A DNA stretch of 64,000 nt, from the NCBI RefSeq assembly GCF_003467445.1, contig NZ_QSGS01000003.1:186001-250000 (forward strand), in the 5' to 3' direction. The stretch comes from Exiguobacterium sp. AM39-5BH (GTDB taxonomy: Bacteria; Bacillota; Bacilli; Exiguobacteriales; Exiguobacteriaceae). The stretch's first letter is position 1; each line of letters begins with the position of its first letter. The notes under the pieces were generated by a model, which did not search any database, was not told the DNA's origin, and saw only the letters and a program-made list of their open reading frames with translations. The position numbers were made by a program, and so were the translations under genes. Below, piece by piece: positions 39,610 through 48,389 of the stretch.

Positions 39610-39690
39610 ACTTAGTTCGCTCCCCTCAAAAGATGGTGTTAAGTTGTATAATTAGGATAATACAAGACAGAAACGAGGTCAGCTTATAAT

Positions 39691-41201
39691 ATGTTGCGAC
39701 GCATACAAGTGCTATTATCCCTGATTTTGCTCGCAGGTCTCATTGCCGTATTATCGTATTACTGGAGCTCACAAGTGATTGGGCTGTTCTCGGTGCTCGT
39801 CTTTTTGACGACGTTCAGCATCCTGCTCGTCATCCTGCTCGAGAATCGCAATCCGCAACGGACGCTCATTTGGGCCATCGTCATGCTCGGCTTCCCGGTC
39901 GTCGGGCTGTTCGCCTATTTTGTGTTCGGACAGAACTATCGCCGGAAACGCATGTTCAAAGAGAAAGCGATGCTCGATGAAGAGACGTACCTCGCCTATC
40001 GACAGAAAGCGATGACGCTCTTGCCGTCGCTCATGTTCTCTCATGACGACTATGAGAAGTTGCTCCATTTGACGTCGTCACTGAATCAATTACCCGTCTC
40101 GTCGAACACGTATACGCAAGTGCTGACGAACGGGCAAGAAAAATTCTCGAAACTGCTGCCCGCTTTGAAAGGGGCGACCCGTCATATTCATCTCGAGTAT
40201 TATATTTTCCGAGAAGATCGTATTTCTAGGGAAATTCAACGAATTTTGATTCAGAAAGCAAAAGCTGGTGTCGAGGTGCGCTTTTTATATGACGCTGTCG
40301 GTTCAATCCATACGAGTGGGACATTTTTTGACGAGATGCGCCAAGCAGGTGTCCATGTCAAAGCGTTCTTCCCGGTCGTTTTACCGCTCGTTTCGAGTAA
40401 GACCAACTATCGAAACCATCGAAAAATCGTTGTCATCGATGGGACAGAGGCGTTCACTGGCGGTTTGAACGTCGGTGACGAATATTTGGGTGAGCATTCA
40501 AAATTCGGGTTTTGGCGTGACACGCATTTATACGTCAGGGGAGAGGGAGTATCGGAACTCCAACTCATTTTTTTGCAGGACTGGTACTATATGACGGGCG
40601 AACGCCTATTCACACCGTTCTATCTCGAACCGCTTGAAACGGTTCGAAGTGCGAGCGGCGGCGTGCAAATTGTGGCGAGCGGACCGGATGAACCGTATGA
40701 GACGATGAAATCGATTTATTTCGCACTGATCAATGCGGCGAAGAAGTCGGTATACATCTCGTCCCCGTACTTGATTCCAGACGAGGACATCATGAGCGCG
40801 CTCAAGACCGCTTCGTTATCAGGCGTCGATGTCCGTATCGTGCTTCCGAGCTATCCGGACCATAAAATTGTCTTTTATGCGAGCCGCTCATATTTTGAGG
40901 AGCTGCTCAGCGCCGGGGTGAAGATTTACTTGTATGAGGAAGGGTTCATGCACTCGAAAGTCATCGTCGTCGACGATGGGTTGGCGACGATCGGAACGGC
41001 GAACATGGACTTCAGAAGTTTCCACCTCAATTTCGAGGTGAATGCGCTCTTGTATAATACGAACTCCGTCCATCAGTAAAACAAGATTTGTATAAAGACT
41101 TTGAAGGGTCACATGAGTTGGAGTTGCGGGCGTTCTCGCAACGGCCCTACTTCATCAAACTCGTCGAATCATTGGCCCGGATGTTTTCACCATTATTGTG
41201 A
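39691..41201 (+). CDS. cls: Cardiolipin synthase, frameshift near 41077
   Basis: About 503 residues when repaired. Two N-terminal membrane helices are followed by two phospholipase D domains with HKD motifs: YRNHRKIVVIDGTEAFTGG and FMHSKVIVVDDGLATIGTANMD. The first frame stops at TAA 41077-41079 after NTNSVHQ, but the next frame continues with KQDLYKDFEGSHELELRAF and the standard ending FIKLVESLARMFSPLL to the stop at 41199-41201. One missing base at 41077 explains this. The enzyme makes cardiolipin from phosphatidylglycerol in the membrane. Confidence 0.92.
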
Positions 41202-41213
41202 GGGGGAAGTGGA

Positions 41214-42275
41214 ATGCGATTTGCCATCGGTCGAACTGGAGGGTATGTGGATGCCCTTACGCTCAGTCGGGGGCGGATTGAACCGTTGGCCCCTTTTTCA
41301 TGCCCGGAATGTGGGGAAAGAGTCGTCGTCAGGCAAGGTGTGAAACGGCGTCTCCATTTCGCCCACGTCAATCCTTGCGGATGCGGCGAGTCGACCGGGC
41401 ATCATGAAGACAAATGGGGAGTACGTCAATGGCTACAAGGACAAGGATATGAAGTCGAACAAGAAGTCGTCATCGGTACGCGTCGTGCCGATTTAGTGGC
41501 TGTGCGCGACAATACAAGGTTCGTCATCGAAATTCAAGCGTCCACGCTTTCCATCGAGTCTTACGTCGAGCGGACGAGACATTATCAAGACAACGGACTT
41601 GACGTCGTCTGGTTGGCGAGCGGGCTGCAGCCCGGGGGTGTGGCGACGTTCAAACCGTGGATGCGGGCCGAACTGGCGCGACGACATAGCCTGATTGTTC
41701 CGACCGGACCGGCGCTCTACCGCTTTGTCGGGTTCCCGGTTTCCATCCGAGCGGGCGTCGGACAATGGAAGGTCGCGACCTCGTTCGATGCCTCGCCCTT
41801 TGCGGCATATTATGGCTTCGATGCCCATCGTTGGACTCAGGTCATCCGACGCCGTAGGATGACGCCGCCTTATCCGACGCCACAGTATCGCCGGCTCATC
41901 TTGAACCGTCTGTATCCGCTCGGGATGTTGCCTTCGTTATTACCTAGCTACTGTTATTTGCCGTTATCGTCACTATGGGGGCTCCATGTCCATCCGTTCA
42001 TGTTCCAGACGGTACTCTACTTGAATCGACGGGATTGCCCAGGAGACTCCATCAGTTGGAGCATCGAGAAGACGTGCCGTCAGTTCGAGGTGACTCCGAC
42101 AAGCGACTTTCTGCAGGCGTTTGAAGTACAATGGAGGCAACTGTTGAACGTATTCGATGTGACGGAAGCGGTGCGCGATTGGCACGTGCCTAAGACGTTA
42201 GACAAGGCGTTGTTTCACGATTTTCGATACTTTCAAGGGTTTCAGCGATTCATGGCGAATTCGTATATAAACTAA
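41214..42275 (+). CDS. coiA: CoiA-like competence nuclease
   Basis: A 353-residue protein. A zinc-type pair is present at Cys30 and Cys33 (FSCPECGERVVV), followed by HFAHVNPCGCGES and a nuclease-like core HEDKWGVRQWL, RRADLVAV, FVIEIQAS that fits a PD-(D/E)XK fold. CoiA is induced in competence in Bacillus and Streptococcus and aids recombination of incoming DNA. Its place before pepF matches yjbF-yjbG in B. subtilis. ATG 41214 follows GGGGGAAG. Whether this strain is competent cannot be told from the window. Confidence 0.88.
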   Translation: MRFAIGRTGGYVDALTLSRGRIEPLAPFSCPECGERVVVRQGVKRRLHFAHVNPCGCGESTGHHEDKWGVRQWLQGQGYEVEQEVVIGTRRADLVAVRDNTRFVIEIQASTLSIESYVERTRHYQDNGLDVVWLASGLQPGGVATFKPWMRAELARRHSLIVPTGPALYRFVGFPVSIRAGVGQWKVATSFDASPFAAYYGFDAHRWTQVIRRRRMTPPYPTPQYRRLILNRLYPLGMLPSLLPSYCYLPLSSLWGLHVHPFMFQTVLYLNRRDCPGDSISWSIEKTCRQFEVTPTSDFLQAFEVQWRQLLNVFDVTEAVRDWHVPKTLDKALFHDFRYFQGFQRFMANSYIN

Positions 42276-42292
42276 GAAAAGGAAGTGGACAT

Positions 42293-44095
42293 ATGTCAGA
42301 AGTACTTACACGACAACAAGTCCCCGTCGAGGAGACGTGGAACTTGGAGACGATTTATGCAGACGATCAAGCTTGGGAACAGGATTTTGAGGCGTTGAAA
42401 GCTCGTGTACCGGCCCTGGTCGAATTTAAAGGAAAACTTGGAGAATCCGCGGCTTCTTTATTCGCAGGTCTGCAACTACGCGACGACATTTCGCGTCAAT
42501 TGCATAAGCTGTATACATACGCCCATATGCGCTACGACGAGGATACGTCGAACAGCCATTATCAGGCACTGAACGACCGTGCCGGTTCGCTCGCTGCCCA
42601 AATCTCGGCTCAGCTCGCGTTCATGACGCCAGAGCTGCTCGCCATCGACGAAAGCCAAATCGAGGCGTTCATGAGTGAGCACGAGTCACTCAACGTCTAT
42701 CGCCACGCGTTCGACGAGTTGGCACAAGAACGTCCGCACGTGTTGACGGAAGCGGAAGAGGCGATTCTCGCCCAAGCCGGTGACGTCCTCGGGCAGTCGA
42801 GCTCGACGTTCGGCATGCTCAACAACGCCGACTTGAAGTTCCCGAAAGTGAAGAACGAGAAAGGCGAAGACGTCGAATTGACGCATGGCCGCTATATCAC
42901 GTTCCTCGAATCAAGTGACCGCAGTGTCCGCGAAGGCGCATTCAAGGCGATGTACGGGACGTACGAGCAATATTTGAACACGTTCGCCTCGACGTTGTCG
43001 GGTAGCGTGAAAAAAGACAACTTCTATGCGACGGTCCGCAAGTTCGAGAGCGCCCGCCAAGCGGCGCTTCACCATAATGCCATCCCAGAATCCGTATACG
43101 ACGGGCTCGTGGAGGCGGTGAACGAACGTCTCGACTTGTTGCACCGTTATGTCGCGCTCCGGAAACGAGCACTTGGTGTGGACGAGTTGCATATGTACGA
43201 CTTGTATACGCCGCTCGTCAAAGACGTGGACATGAAAATTCCGTATGACGAAGCGAAAGACTTGATGGTCGAGGGGCTCGCGCCGCTCGGAGACGAGTAC
43301 GTCCAAATCGTCAAAGACGGACTTGCTTCACGTTGGGTCGACGTTCGTGAGACACGTGGCAAGCGGAGTGGCGCCTATTCATCAGGCGCGTACGACACGC
43401 AACCGTTCATCTTGATGAACTGGCAGGACAACGTCAACAACTTGTTCACGCTCGCCCATGAGTTCGGCCATTCGGTCCATAGCCATTATACGCGGGCGAA
43501 TCAGCCGTATCCGTACGGAGACTATTCGATTTTCGTTGCCGAAGTGGCTTCGACGACGAACGAGGCGCTCTTGAACGATTACTTGTTGAAGACGCGTACA
43601 GACCGCCAGGAGCGGCTCTATCTGTTGAACAATCAGCTCGAAACGTTCCGGGGCACGCTGTTCCGTCAGACGATGTTTGCTGAGTTCGAGCACATGATTC
43701 ATAAAGCGGCCCAAGAAGGCGTCTCGCTCACACCTGAATATTTGAATGAGACGTATCTCGAGCTCAACAAGCGATACTTCGGAGACGAGCTTGTCATCGA
43801 TGGTGAGATTGCGTTTGAGTGGGCCCGCATCCCGCACTTTTATTACAACTACTACGTCTATCAGTACGCGACAGGCATCTCGGCGTCGGCCGCCTTGTCG
43901 CAACAGATCATGGACGAAGGTGAGCCGGCTGTCCGTCGTTACGTCGACAAGTTCTTGAAGGCCGGATCGAGCGACTATCCGATCGAGGTGTTGAAGGCGG
44001 CCGGCGTCGATATGACGACGAAAGCACCGGTGCTCGCAGCGCTCGATCAGTTCGAGGCCGTCCTCGACGAGATGGAAACATTGCTGTTCCAGTAA
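42293..44095 (+). CDS. pepF: Oligoendopeptidase F (M3 family)
   Basis: A 600-residue cytosolic zinc metallopeptidase. The zinc site is HEFGH at residues 389-393 (FTLAHEFGHSVHSHYT) with the third ligand glutamate in VAEVASTTNEALL. It degrades peptides of 7 to 17 residues or so, which fits import by the opp system of the same window. AAAGGAAG precedes ATG 42293. It ends about 80 bases before the RoxS promoter. Confidence 0.94.
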   Translation: MSEVLTRQQVPVEETWNLETIYADDQAWEQDFEALKARVPALVEFKGKLGESAASLFAGLQLRDDISRQLHKLYTYAHMRYDEDTSNSHYQALNDRAGSLAAQISAQLAFMTPELLAIDESQIEAFMSEHESLNVYRHAFDELAQERPHVLTEAEEAILAQAGDVLGQSSSTFGMLNNADLKFPKVKNEKGEDVELTHGRYITFLESSDRSVREGAFKAMYGTYEQYLNTFASTLSGSVKKDNFYATVRKFESARQAALHHNAIPESVYDGLVEAVNERLDLLHRYVALRKRALGVDELHMYDLYTPLVKDVDMKIPYDEAKDLMVEGLAPLGDEYVQIVKDGLASRWVDVRETRGKRSGAYSSGAYDTQPFILMNWQDNVNNLFTLAHEFGHSVHSHYTRANQPYPYGDYSIFVAEVASTTNEALLNDYLLKTRTDRQERLYLLNNQLETFRGTLFRQTMFAEFEHMIHKAAQEGVSLTPEYLNETYLELNKRYFGDELVIDGEIAFEWARIPHFYYNYYVYQYATGISASAALSQQIMDEGEPAVRRYVDKFLKAGSSDYPIEVLKAAGVDMTTKAPVLAALDQFEAVLDEMETLLFQ

Positions 44096-44115
44096 AAACT
44101 AGGGCAGTGAACATT

Positions 44116-44133
44116 ATGTGACAATATGAACAA
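44116..44133. promoter_or_regulatory. Possible Rex-type operator upstream of roxS
   Basis: ATGTGACAATATGAACAA matches 11 of the 16 defined bases of the Rex palindrome (TTGTGAAANNTTTCACAA) and sits just before the -35 box. Rex represses roxS in B. subtilis. The match is weak. Confidence 0.3.
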
Positions 44134-44138
44134 AGTGC

Positions 44139-44167
44139 TTGTCAGGGCGCGTCTATCTCGGTATATT
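44139..44167 (+). promoter_or_regulatory. Promoter of roxS
   Basis: TTGTCA (44139-44144), exactly 17 bp, TATATT (44162-44167). Confidence 0.65.
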
Positions 44168-44173
44168 ATAAGT

Positions 44174-44312
44174 GTGAAATCAATCACAAACCCCTTTATT
44201 GACCGTAAACTTTCTCCCAACCTGTGATCTGTATAGATACTCGGGTTTCGATTCTCTTCGTCCCGCGGGGAGAATCGCAAAAACCCACGGCTCCCCGGCC
44301 GTGGGTTTTTTT
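44174..44312 (+). ncRNA. roxS: RoxS/RsaE-family regulatory small RNA
   Basis: The transcript would begin with a sequence very close to S. aureus RsaE and B. subtilis RoxS: GAAATCAATCACA, then ACCCCTTT, then TTTCTCCCA. These C-rich single-stranded blocks pair with ribosome sites of target mRNAs. A hairpin CGATTCTC/GAGAATCG (about 44250-44277) and a strong terminator CCCACGGC/GCCGTGGG with T7 (44306-44312) end it. RoxS tunes central metabolism to NADH and nitric-oxide stress under ResD and Rex. In B. subtilis roxS also lies beside yjbH, as here. Identified from memory of the RsaE sequence; no covariance search was run. Confidence 0.85.
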
Positions 44313-44395
44313 GTATCATTTATTCGTTCCCGCGGGGAGAATCGCAAAAACCCACGGCTCCCCGGCCGTGGGTTTTTTTGTATCATTTATTCGTT
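44262..44395. repeat. Perfect 67-bp tandem duplication containing a terminator
   Basis: Unit 1 (44262-44328) and unit 2 (44329-44395) are identical from CCCGCGGGGAGAATCG through to TTATTCGTT. Each contains the hairpin CCCACGGC/GCCGTGGG flanked by A5 and T7, so it ends transcripts from both directions. Unit 2 also contains the last codons and stop of spxH on the minus strand, which shows the direction of the copy: the spxH end plus shared terminator was duplicated. Confidence 0.9.
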
Positions 44396-45156
44396 GCCCA
44401 AGCTTGACCGCTACAACCTGGGACAGGTCGACAACGTTGTTGGAGGGACAGTTTTTTCAGTTCTCTCTCGATGACCGGTTTATCAAGCTCTAAAATAAAA
44501 GCGAGTTCGGTAATCGTCGAGGCATCATAACGACCTAACACTTTTTCGACATTCCAATCGGTCACTCGGGTCGGTACATAACCTAGTAGTTCGATCATGA
44601 CGGCCTGATAGACGTCATAGGGATAGAGTCCTTCAATTTTAAGCGCTTCATCACGTGTGACGAACGTCAAGGCGGGAAGCGATTCGATTTCCCAGTCTTT
44701 CAAAATCTCATGATCGACCGCAAGCGCACTAAGTAGTTGGTTGGAATGGGTATCGGCCACTAATTCATCGATGTCGAGTCCATAATTGACGAACGAGCGG
44801 GCAATCTCCCAGAAGTCGCTGTCACTAGAGCCTTCCTTCATAAAGATATCGTTAATATGCAGATGACGTAAGAAACGCATCGCATGACGTTTCCCTTGTA
44901 ACTCCATTGCCTTGATCATCGTGAGAAGACGAACCTCTTCTTGACATCCTCCAACACAACTAGGAACTGTCGAAACCATGCGGAAACGAATCAAGTGCCC
45001 ATATTCAAGTTCGAGCTTTTTAATGAGTGTCATTACATGAAGCCCGTCTGGGTCTGAGATATCCATAAAATAGAATAACTCTAATGGCTTATGGGCTACT
45101 TGAATAGGAGATTCTTCCAGGGAGCAGGATGACTCATTACATTGTTCAAGTTCCAT
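44383..45156 (-). CDS. spxH: ClpXP adaptor protein SpxH (YjbH)
   Basis: A 257-residue DsbA/thioredoxin-like adaptor that delivers Spx to ClpXP. LELFYFMDISDPDGLHVM and the strand-helix pattern of the DsbA family follow an N-terminal region with cysteines (CNESSC) and the paired cysteines of VPSCVGGCQEE that may sense metal or oxidation. I chose ATG 45156 because GAGGAGG is seven bases upstream. Its final codons lie in repeat unit 2. It is encoded about 7 kb from spx. Confidence 0.9.
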   Translation of the reverse strand: MELEQCNESSCSLEESPIQVAHKPLELFYFMDISDPDGLHVMTLIKKLELEYGHLIRFRMVSTVPSCVGGCQEEVRLLTMIKAMELQGKRHAMRFLRHLHINDIFMKEGSSDSDFWEIARSFVNYGLDIDELVADTHSNQLLSALAVDHEILKDWEIESLPALTFVTRDEALKIEGLYPYDVYQAVMIELLGYVPTRVTDWNVEKVLGRYDASTITELAFILELDKPVIERELKKLSLQQRCRPVPGCSGQAWATNK

Positions 45157-45241
45157 TGTGTCGCCTCCTCTCGTAAACAAAAATCAAATATATCGTATGC
45201 TCATTGTAGCAACGAAAAAAAAAGGTTGGCAACGTATCTGC

Positions 45242-45823
45242 TCAACCTTGATTTCGACGCACCTTTTCTTCCATGAATCGTACGATTTTATTTTTAGCGG
45301 GACGGAGGGGGATTCCATGCTTACGCAGGAGCTGATCGAACGCGATTTTACCTTTCGTCTCATCTGTCACTTCAAATTCTATTTCATAGTCATGAATCTC
45401 CAAATAATGACTTTCATCGAGAACGAGTAGACCTTCTGGTGTCTCAATTTCTGCACGTTTCGTCTCGAGACGGCCAAGATGTTCGAGTGGGCCGGTTAAG
45501 TTGAACGGACCAAGCGCGGCCTTCATTTGGTTGTCGTGAATAATGCCGTACTTGAACAAATTCTCCGCTTCCTCTTCGGAGATTGCGGCGTGTGTCTCGA
45601 GCAGTCCGACATCATGCGGTTGCTTGAGTGTCAACACTTGACCCTGCTTTTTCTCACGGATACGAAGGGCGGCACCATGACTTTTCAGTTCAAATGTCGG
45701 CGTGTCAAAGTAGTCATTGGCTTGCCAGTTTACTTCGTCGGTCAAATCATAGGCTACGAGCAACCTTTCATATTCTTCTTTCGTAAGCATCGATTTAAAT
45801 TCAATTTCCACTTCTTGGGTCAT
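45242..45823 (-). CDS. yjbK: CYTH-domain (triphosphate tunnel) protein YjbK
   Basis: A 193-residue protein with the ExExK motif of the CYTH superfamily at the N-terminus (EVEIEFKSML). Further tunnel residues appear in AALRIREKKQGQVLTLKQP, ETKRAE and YEIEFEVTDE. Such enzymes bind triphosphates with divalent metals; the substrate of YjbK is unknown, inorganic triphosphate being one candidate. It is next to the RelQ alarmone synthetase on the opposite strand. ATG 45823 was chosen over TTG 45826. Confidence 0.88.
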   Translation of the reverse strand: MTQEVEIEFKSMLTKEEYERLLVAYDLTDEVNWQANDYFDTPTFELKSHGAALRIREKKQGQVLTLKQPHDVGLLETHAAISEEEAENLFKYGIIHDNQMKAALGPFNLTGPLEHLGRLETKRAEIETPEGLLVLDESHYLEIHDYEIEFEVTDETKGKIAFDQLLRKHGIPLRPAKNKIVRFMEEKVRRNQG

Positions 45824-45930
45824 CAATCATCGCTCCATTCTATGAACAATTGTTGGTTTATGATACCATACAATCGGATACATACGGAAAAAGCAGGGCT
45901 TTCCGATACGAACGAAAGTGGTGACAGCAT

Positions 45931-46575
45931 ATGCAACCAATGGATTGGGATCAATTTTTAGTGCCGTATCAAATCGCAGTCGATGAGTTAAAAGTGAAAT
46001 TCAAGGCGATTCGAAAACAATATAAATCTCAAAATGACCATTCTCCCATCGAGTTTGTCACAGGTCGCGTCAAGCCGGTCGGTAGCATTCTCGAGAAAGC
46101 GAAGCGAAAGCAGATTCCTTATGACAAATTGTCAACGGAGATGCAAGATATCGCCGGACTCCGCATCATGTGCCAATTCGTGGACGATATCGTTCATGTC
46201 CTTGAGCTACTTCATCATCGGACCGATTTTAAAATCGTCGAGGAGCGCAACTACATCACACATCAGAAAGAATCAGGCTATCGCTCCTATCATTTGATTC
46301 TCGAGTACCCCGTGCAAACGATTCATGGTGAGTTCCCGACGCTCGTGGAAGTCCAGGTGCGAACGCTTGCGATGAACTTTTGGGCGACGATCGAACATTC
46401 TCTCAACTATAAATACGATGGGGACATGCCGCTCGAGGTTCAAGAGCGGCTACGCCGAGCGGCCGAGGCGGCCTTCTTGCTCGACGCCGAGATGAGCCAA
46501 CTTCGTGTCGAGATTCAAGATGCACAGCAAGTGTTCCGAGATAAAGAAATGAACGTCCAAACGGACCAAGACTAG
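45931..46575 (+). CDS. relQ: Small alarmone synthetase RelQ (YjbM/SasB)
   Basis: A 214-residue (p)ppGpp synthetase with a synthetase domain only; the hydrolase and regulatory domains of RelA are lacking. Motifs are GRVKPVGSILEKAKRK, MQDIAGLRIMCQFVDDI, the catalytic SGYRSYHLIL and VEVQVRTLAMNFWATIEHSL. It makes pppGpp and ppGpp as a homotetramer. AAGTGGTG precedes ATG 45931. It is followed by nadK and a pseudouridine synthase in one unit, the same order as yjbM-yjbN-yjbO. Confidence 0.94.
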   Translation: MQPMDWDQFLVPYQIAVDELKVKFKAIRKQYKSQNDHSPIEFVTGRVKPVGSILEKAKRKQIPYDKLSTEMQDIAGLRIMCQFVDDIVHVLELLHHRTDFKIVEERNYITHQKESGYRSYHLILEYPVQTIHGEFPTLVEVQVRTLAMNFWATIEHSLNYKYDGDMPLEVQERLRRAAEAAFLLDAEMSQLRVEIQDAQQVFRDKEMNVQTDQD

Positions 46576-46586
46576 GGGGCCAAGGT

Positions 46587-47384
46587 ATGCAATTTGCGAT
46601 TGTAACACGGGGGGACGCGCGGTCAGCTGATATCGCGCGCGAGTTGACGAGTAAATTGACCGGAGCTGGACATTCGCTTTCGAAAGAGCCTCGCATCGTC
46701 GTATCGGTCGGTGGTGACGGGACGATGCTTCAAGCGTTCCACGAATATATCGACCGACTTGACGACACGCTACTCGTTGGGATTCATACGGGCCATCTCG
46801 GATTTTACGCCGATTGGCAACCAGATGAGCTTGATGAGTTGACAGAAATGATTTCGAGCGAATCGTTTGAACCGGTATCCTATCCGCTCGTCGAGGTGCT
46901 CATTGATTACGAAGATGGGACAACAGAACGACAGCTCGCCATGAACGAATGTACGATTAAAAACTACAAACGTACGCTCGTTTGTGACTTGTCAATACGT
47001 AACGATTACTTTGAGACGTTCCGGGGTGACGGCTTATGTATATCGACACCGTCCGGATCGACGGCCTATAATAAAGCGCTCGGCGGTGCTATCGTCCATC
47101 CGTCCATTGAGGCGATTCAAGTGACGGAGATGGCGTCAATCAACAATTTGGTATACCGGACGATTGGGTCACCACTCTTATTGCCAAAACATCATCAAGT
47201 GAAAATTGCGCCACACACGAAAACCGAGTTCGAACTCGCATTCGATCACCAAGAGGCGTTGTCATGGTCGAACGTGCGTTCGATCCGCTGTTCGGTCGCG
47301 AAAGAAAAAGTGACGTTTGCCCGGTTCCGGCCGTTCCCGTTTTGGCGACGGGTCCGAGAATCGTTCATTGAGGAAGGGAAGTAA
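46587..47384 (+). CDS. nadK: NAD kinase
   Basis: A 265-residue kinase that turns NAD into NADP. The signature GGDGTML lies at residues 42-48, and the second motif STPSGSTAYNKALGGAIVHP binds the NAD. Fourteen to fifteen residues of acid-rich loop then lead to the typical C-terminal strand region. It is coupled closely to relQ (11 bases) and the next gene (3 bases). Confidence 0.94.
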   Translation: MQFAIVTRGDARSADIARELTSKLTGAGHSLSKEPRIVVSVGGDGTMLQAFHEYIDRLDDTLLVGIHTGHLGFYADWQPDELDELTEMISSESFEPVSYPLVEVLIDYEDGTTERQLAMNECTIKNYKRTLVCDLSIRNDYFETFRGDGLCISTPSGSTAYNKALGGAIVHPSIEAIQVTEMASINNLVYRTIGSPLLLPKHHQVKIAPHTKTEFELAFDHQEALSWSNVRSIRCSVAKEKVTFARFRPFPFWRRVRESFIEEGK

Positions 47385-47387
47385 CCG

Positions 47388-48389
47388 ATGTACGGATTCA
47401 CCTTGCATCGCGTCGCGGAGACTACCGTCCTGTTGCGCGATTTTTTAATGAAGGACTGCAACATTTCACGGAAAATGTTGACTCAAATCAAACAAGGCGG
47501 TCTCATCCTCGTCAACGATGAGCCAAGGACCGTTCGCTATAACATCCAACCCGGAGAAAGAGTGACGGTCCACTTTCCAGTCGAACAGCCATCAGAGACA
47601 ATGGTCCATTCGAAACGACCACTCAAAATCTTGTACGAAGATGACTATTTGCTCGCCGTCGACAAACCGGCGGGAATCGCCACCATTCCGTCTCGGCTCC
47701 ATCCGAACGATACATTGGCCAACGCCGTGTTCGGCTATTACGAGCAAATCGGCTTGCGTTCAGCGATTCACGTCATCAATCGGCTTGACCGTGACACGAG
47801 CGGTGTCGTCTTGTTCGCGAAATACGCGTATGTGCACCATCGCTTCAGCGAATTGCAACAGAACGGCGGCTTGACGCGGACGTATCTCGCATTGGTCGAA
47901 GGGCCACTTGAGCCTCAGACGATCAATGCCCCGATTGGCCGCGCCCCTGATTCGATTATGGAACGAATCGTCACGGCAGACGGACAGCACGCCGTGACCC
48001 ATATCCTTGAAGCGAAGCCGCACGGGGCGTATACGGCGCTGAAAATCGCGCTCGAAACCGGACGAACGCATCAGATTCGGGTCCACTTACGCCATCTTGG
48101 TCATCCGCTACTCGGGGATACGATGTACGGTGGTAAGACCGCACTCGACCGCCATGCGCTCCATAGTGCCTTGGCGACGTTCTGTCACCCGATGACCGGA
48201 GAAAAACTTGTTATTGAAGCAACACCCCCACATGATTTTCAACTCGAGGACAATAAAAATAGTCTCGCGCTCAAAGGAGTGCGAGACTATTTTCAATCGT
48301 CGTCAAACATATATGTTTTTGATTTGGATGCCACGTTCATGACGAGCCCGATGGCAATCATGTTCATGATGATCCCGGTCCCACCATAG
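47388..48389 (+). CDS. RluA/RluD-family pseudouridine synthase (YjbO)
   Basis: The S4-like N-terminus (ISRKMLTQIKQGGLILVNDE) is followed by the catalytic RluA domain. The catalytic aspartate lies in VINRLDRDTSGVVLFAK and the ending GRTHQIRVHLRHLGHPLLGDTMYGG is typical. The frame does not stop at the family's usual end: it reads on through the terminator hairpin at 48256-48293 and overlaps the convergent rodA-like gene by 97 bases, to TAG-free sequence ending at 48387-48389. Shifted by one base it would stop at TAA 48253-48255 region, just before the hairpin, so another lost base is possible. The catalytic part is intact. Confidence 0.88.
   Translation: MYGFTLHRVAETTVLLRDFLMKDCNISRKMLTQIKQGGLILVNDEPRTVRYNIQPGERVTVHFPVEQPSETMVHSKRPLKILYEDDYLLAVDKPAGIATIPSRLHPNDTLANAVFGYYEQIGLRSAIHVINRLDRDTSGVVLFAKYAYVHHRFSELQQNGGLTRTYLALVEGPLEPQTINAPIGRAPDSIMERIVTADGQHAVTHILEAKPHGAYTALKIALETGRTHQIRVHLRHLGHPLLGDTMYGGKTALDRHALHSALATFCHPMTGEKLVIEATPPHDFQLEDNKNSLALKGVRDYFQSSSNIYVFDLDATFMTSPMAIMFMMIPVPP
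48256..48293. terminator. Bidirectional terminator between the pseudouridine synthase and rodA-like genes
   Basis: AAAATAGTCTCGC pairs perfectly with GCGAGACTATTTT (48281-48293). Confidence 0.85.

Noticed and set aside
44199..44493. Open frames on the + strand through the 67-bp repeats
   Set aside because: They cross two terminators and the spxH 3' end, are made of repeat sequence, and lack ribosome sites.
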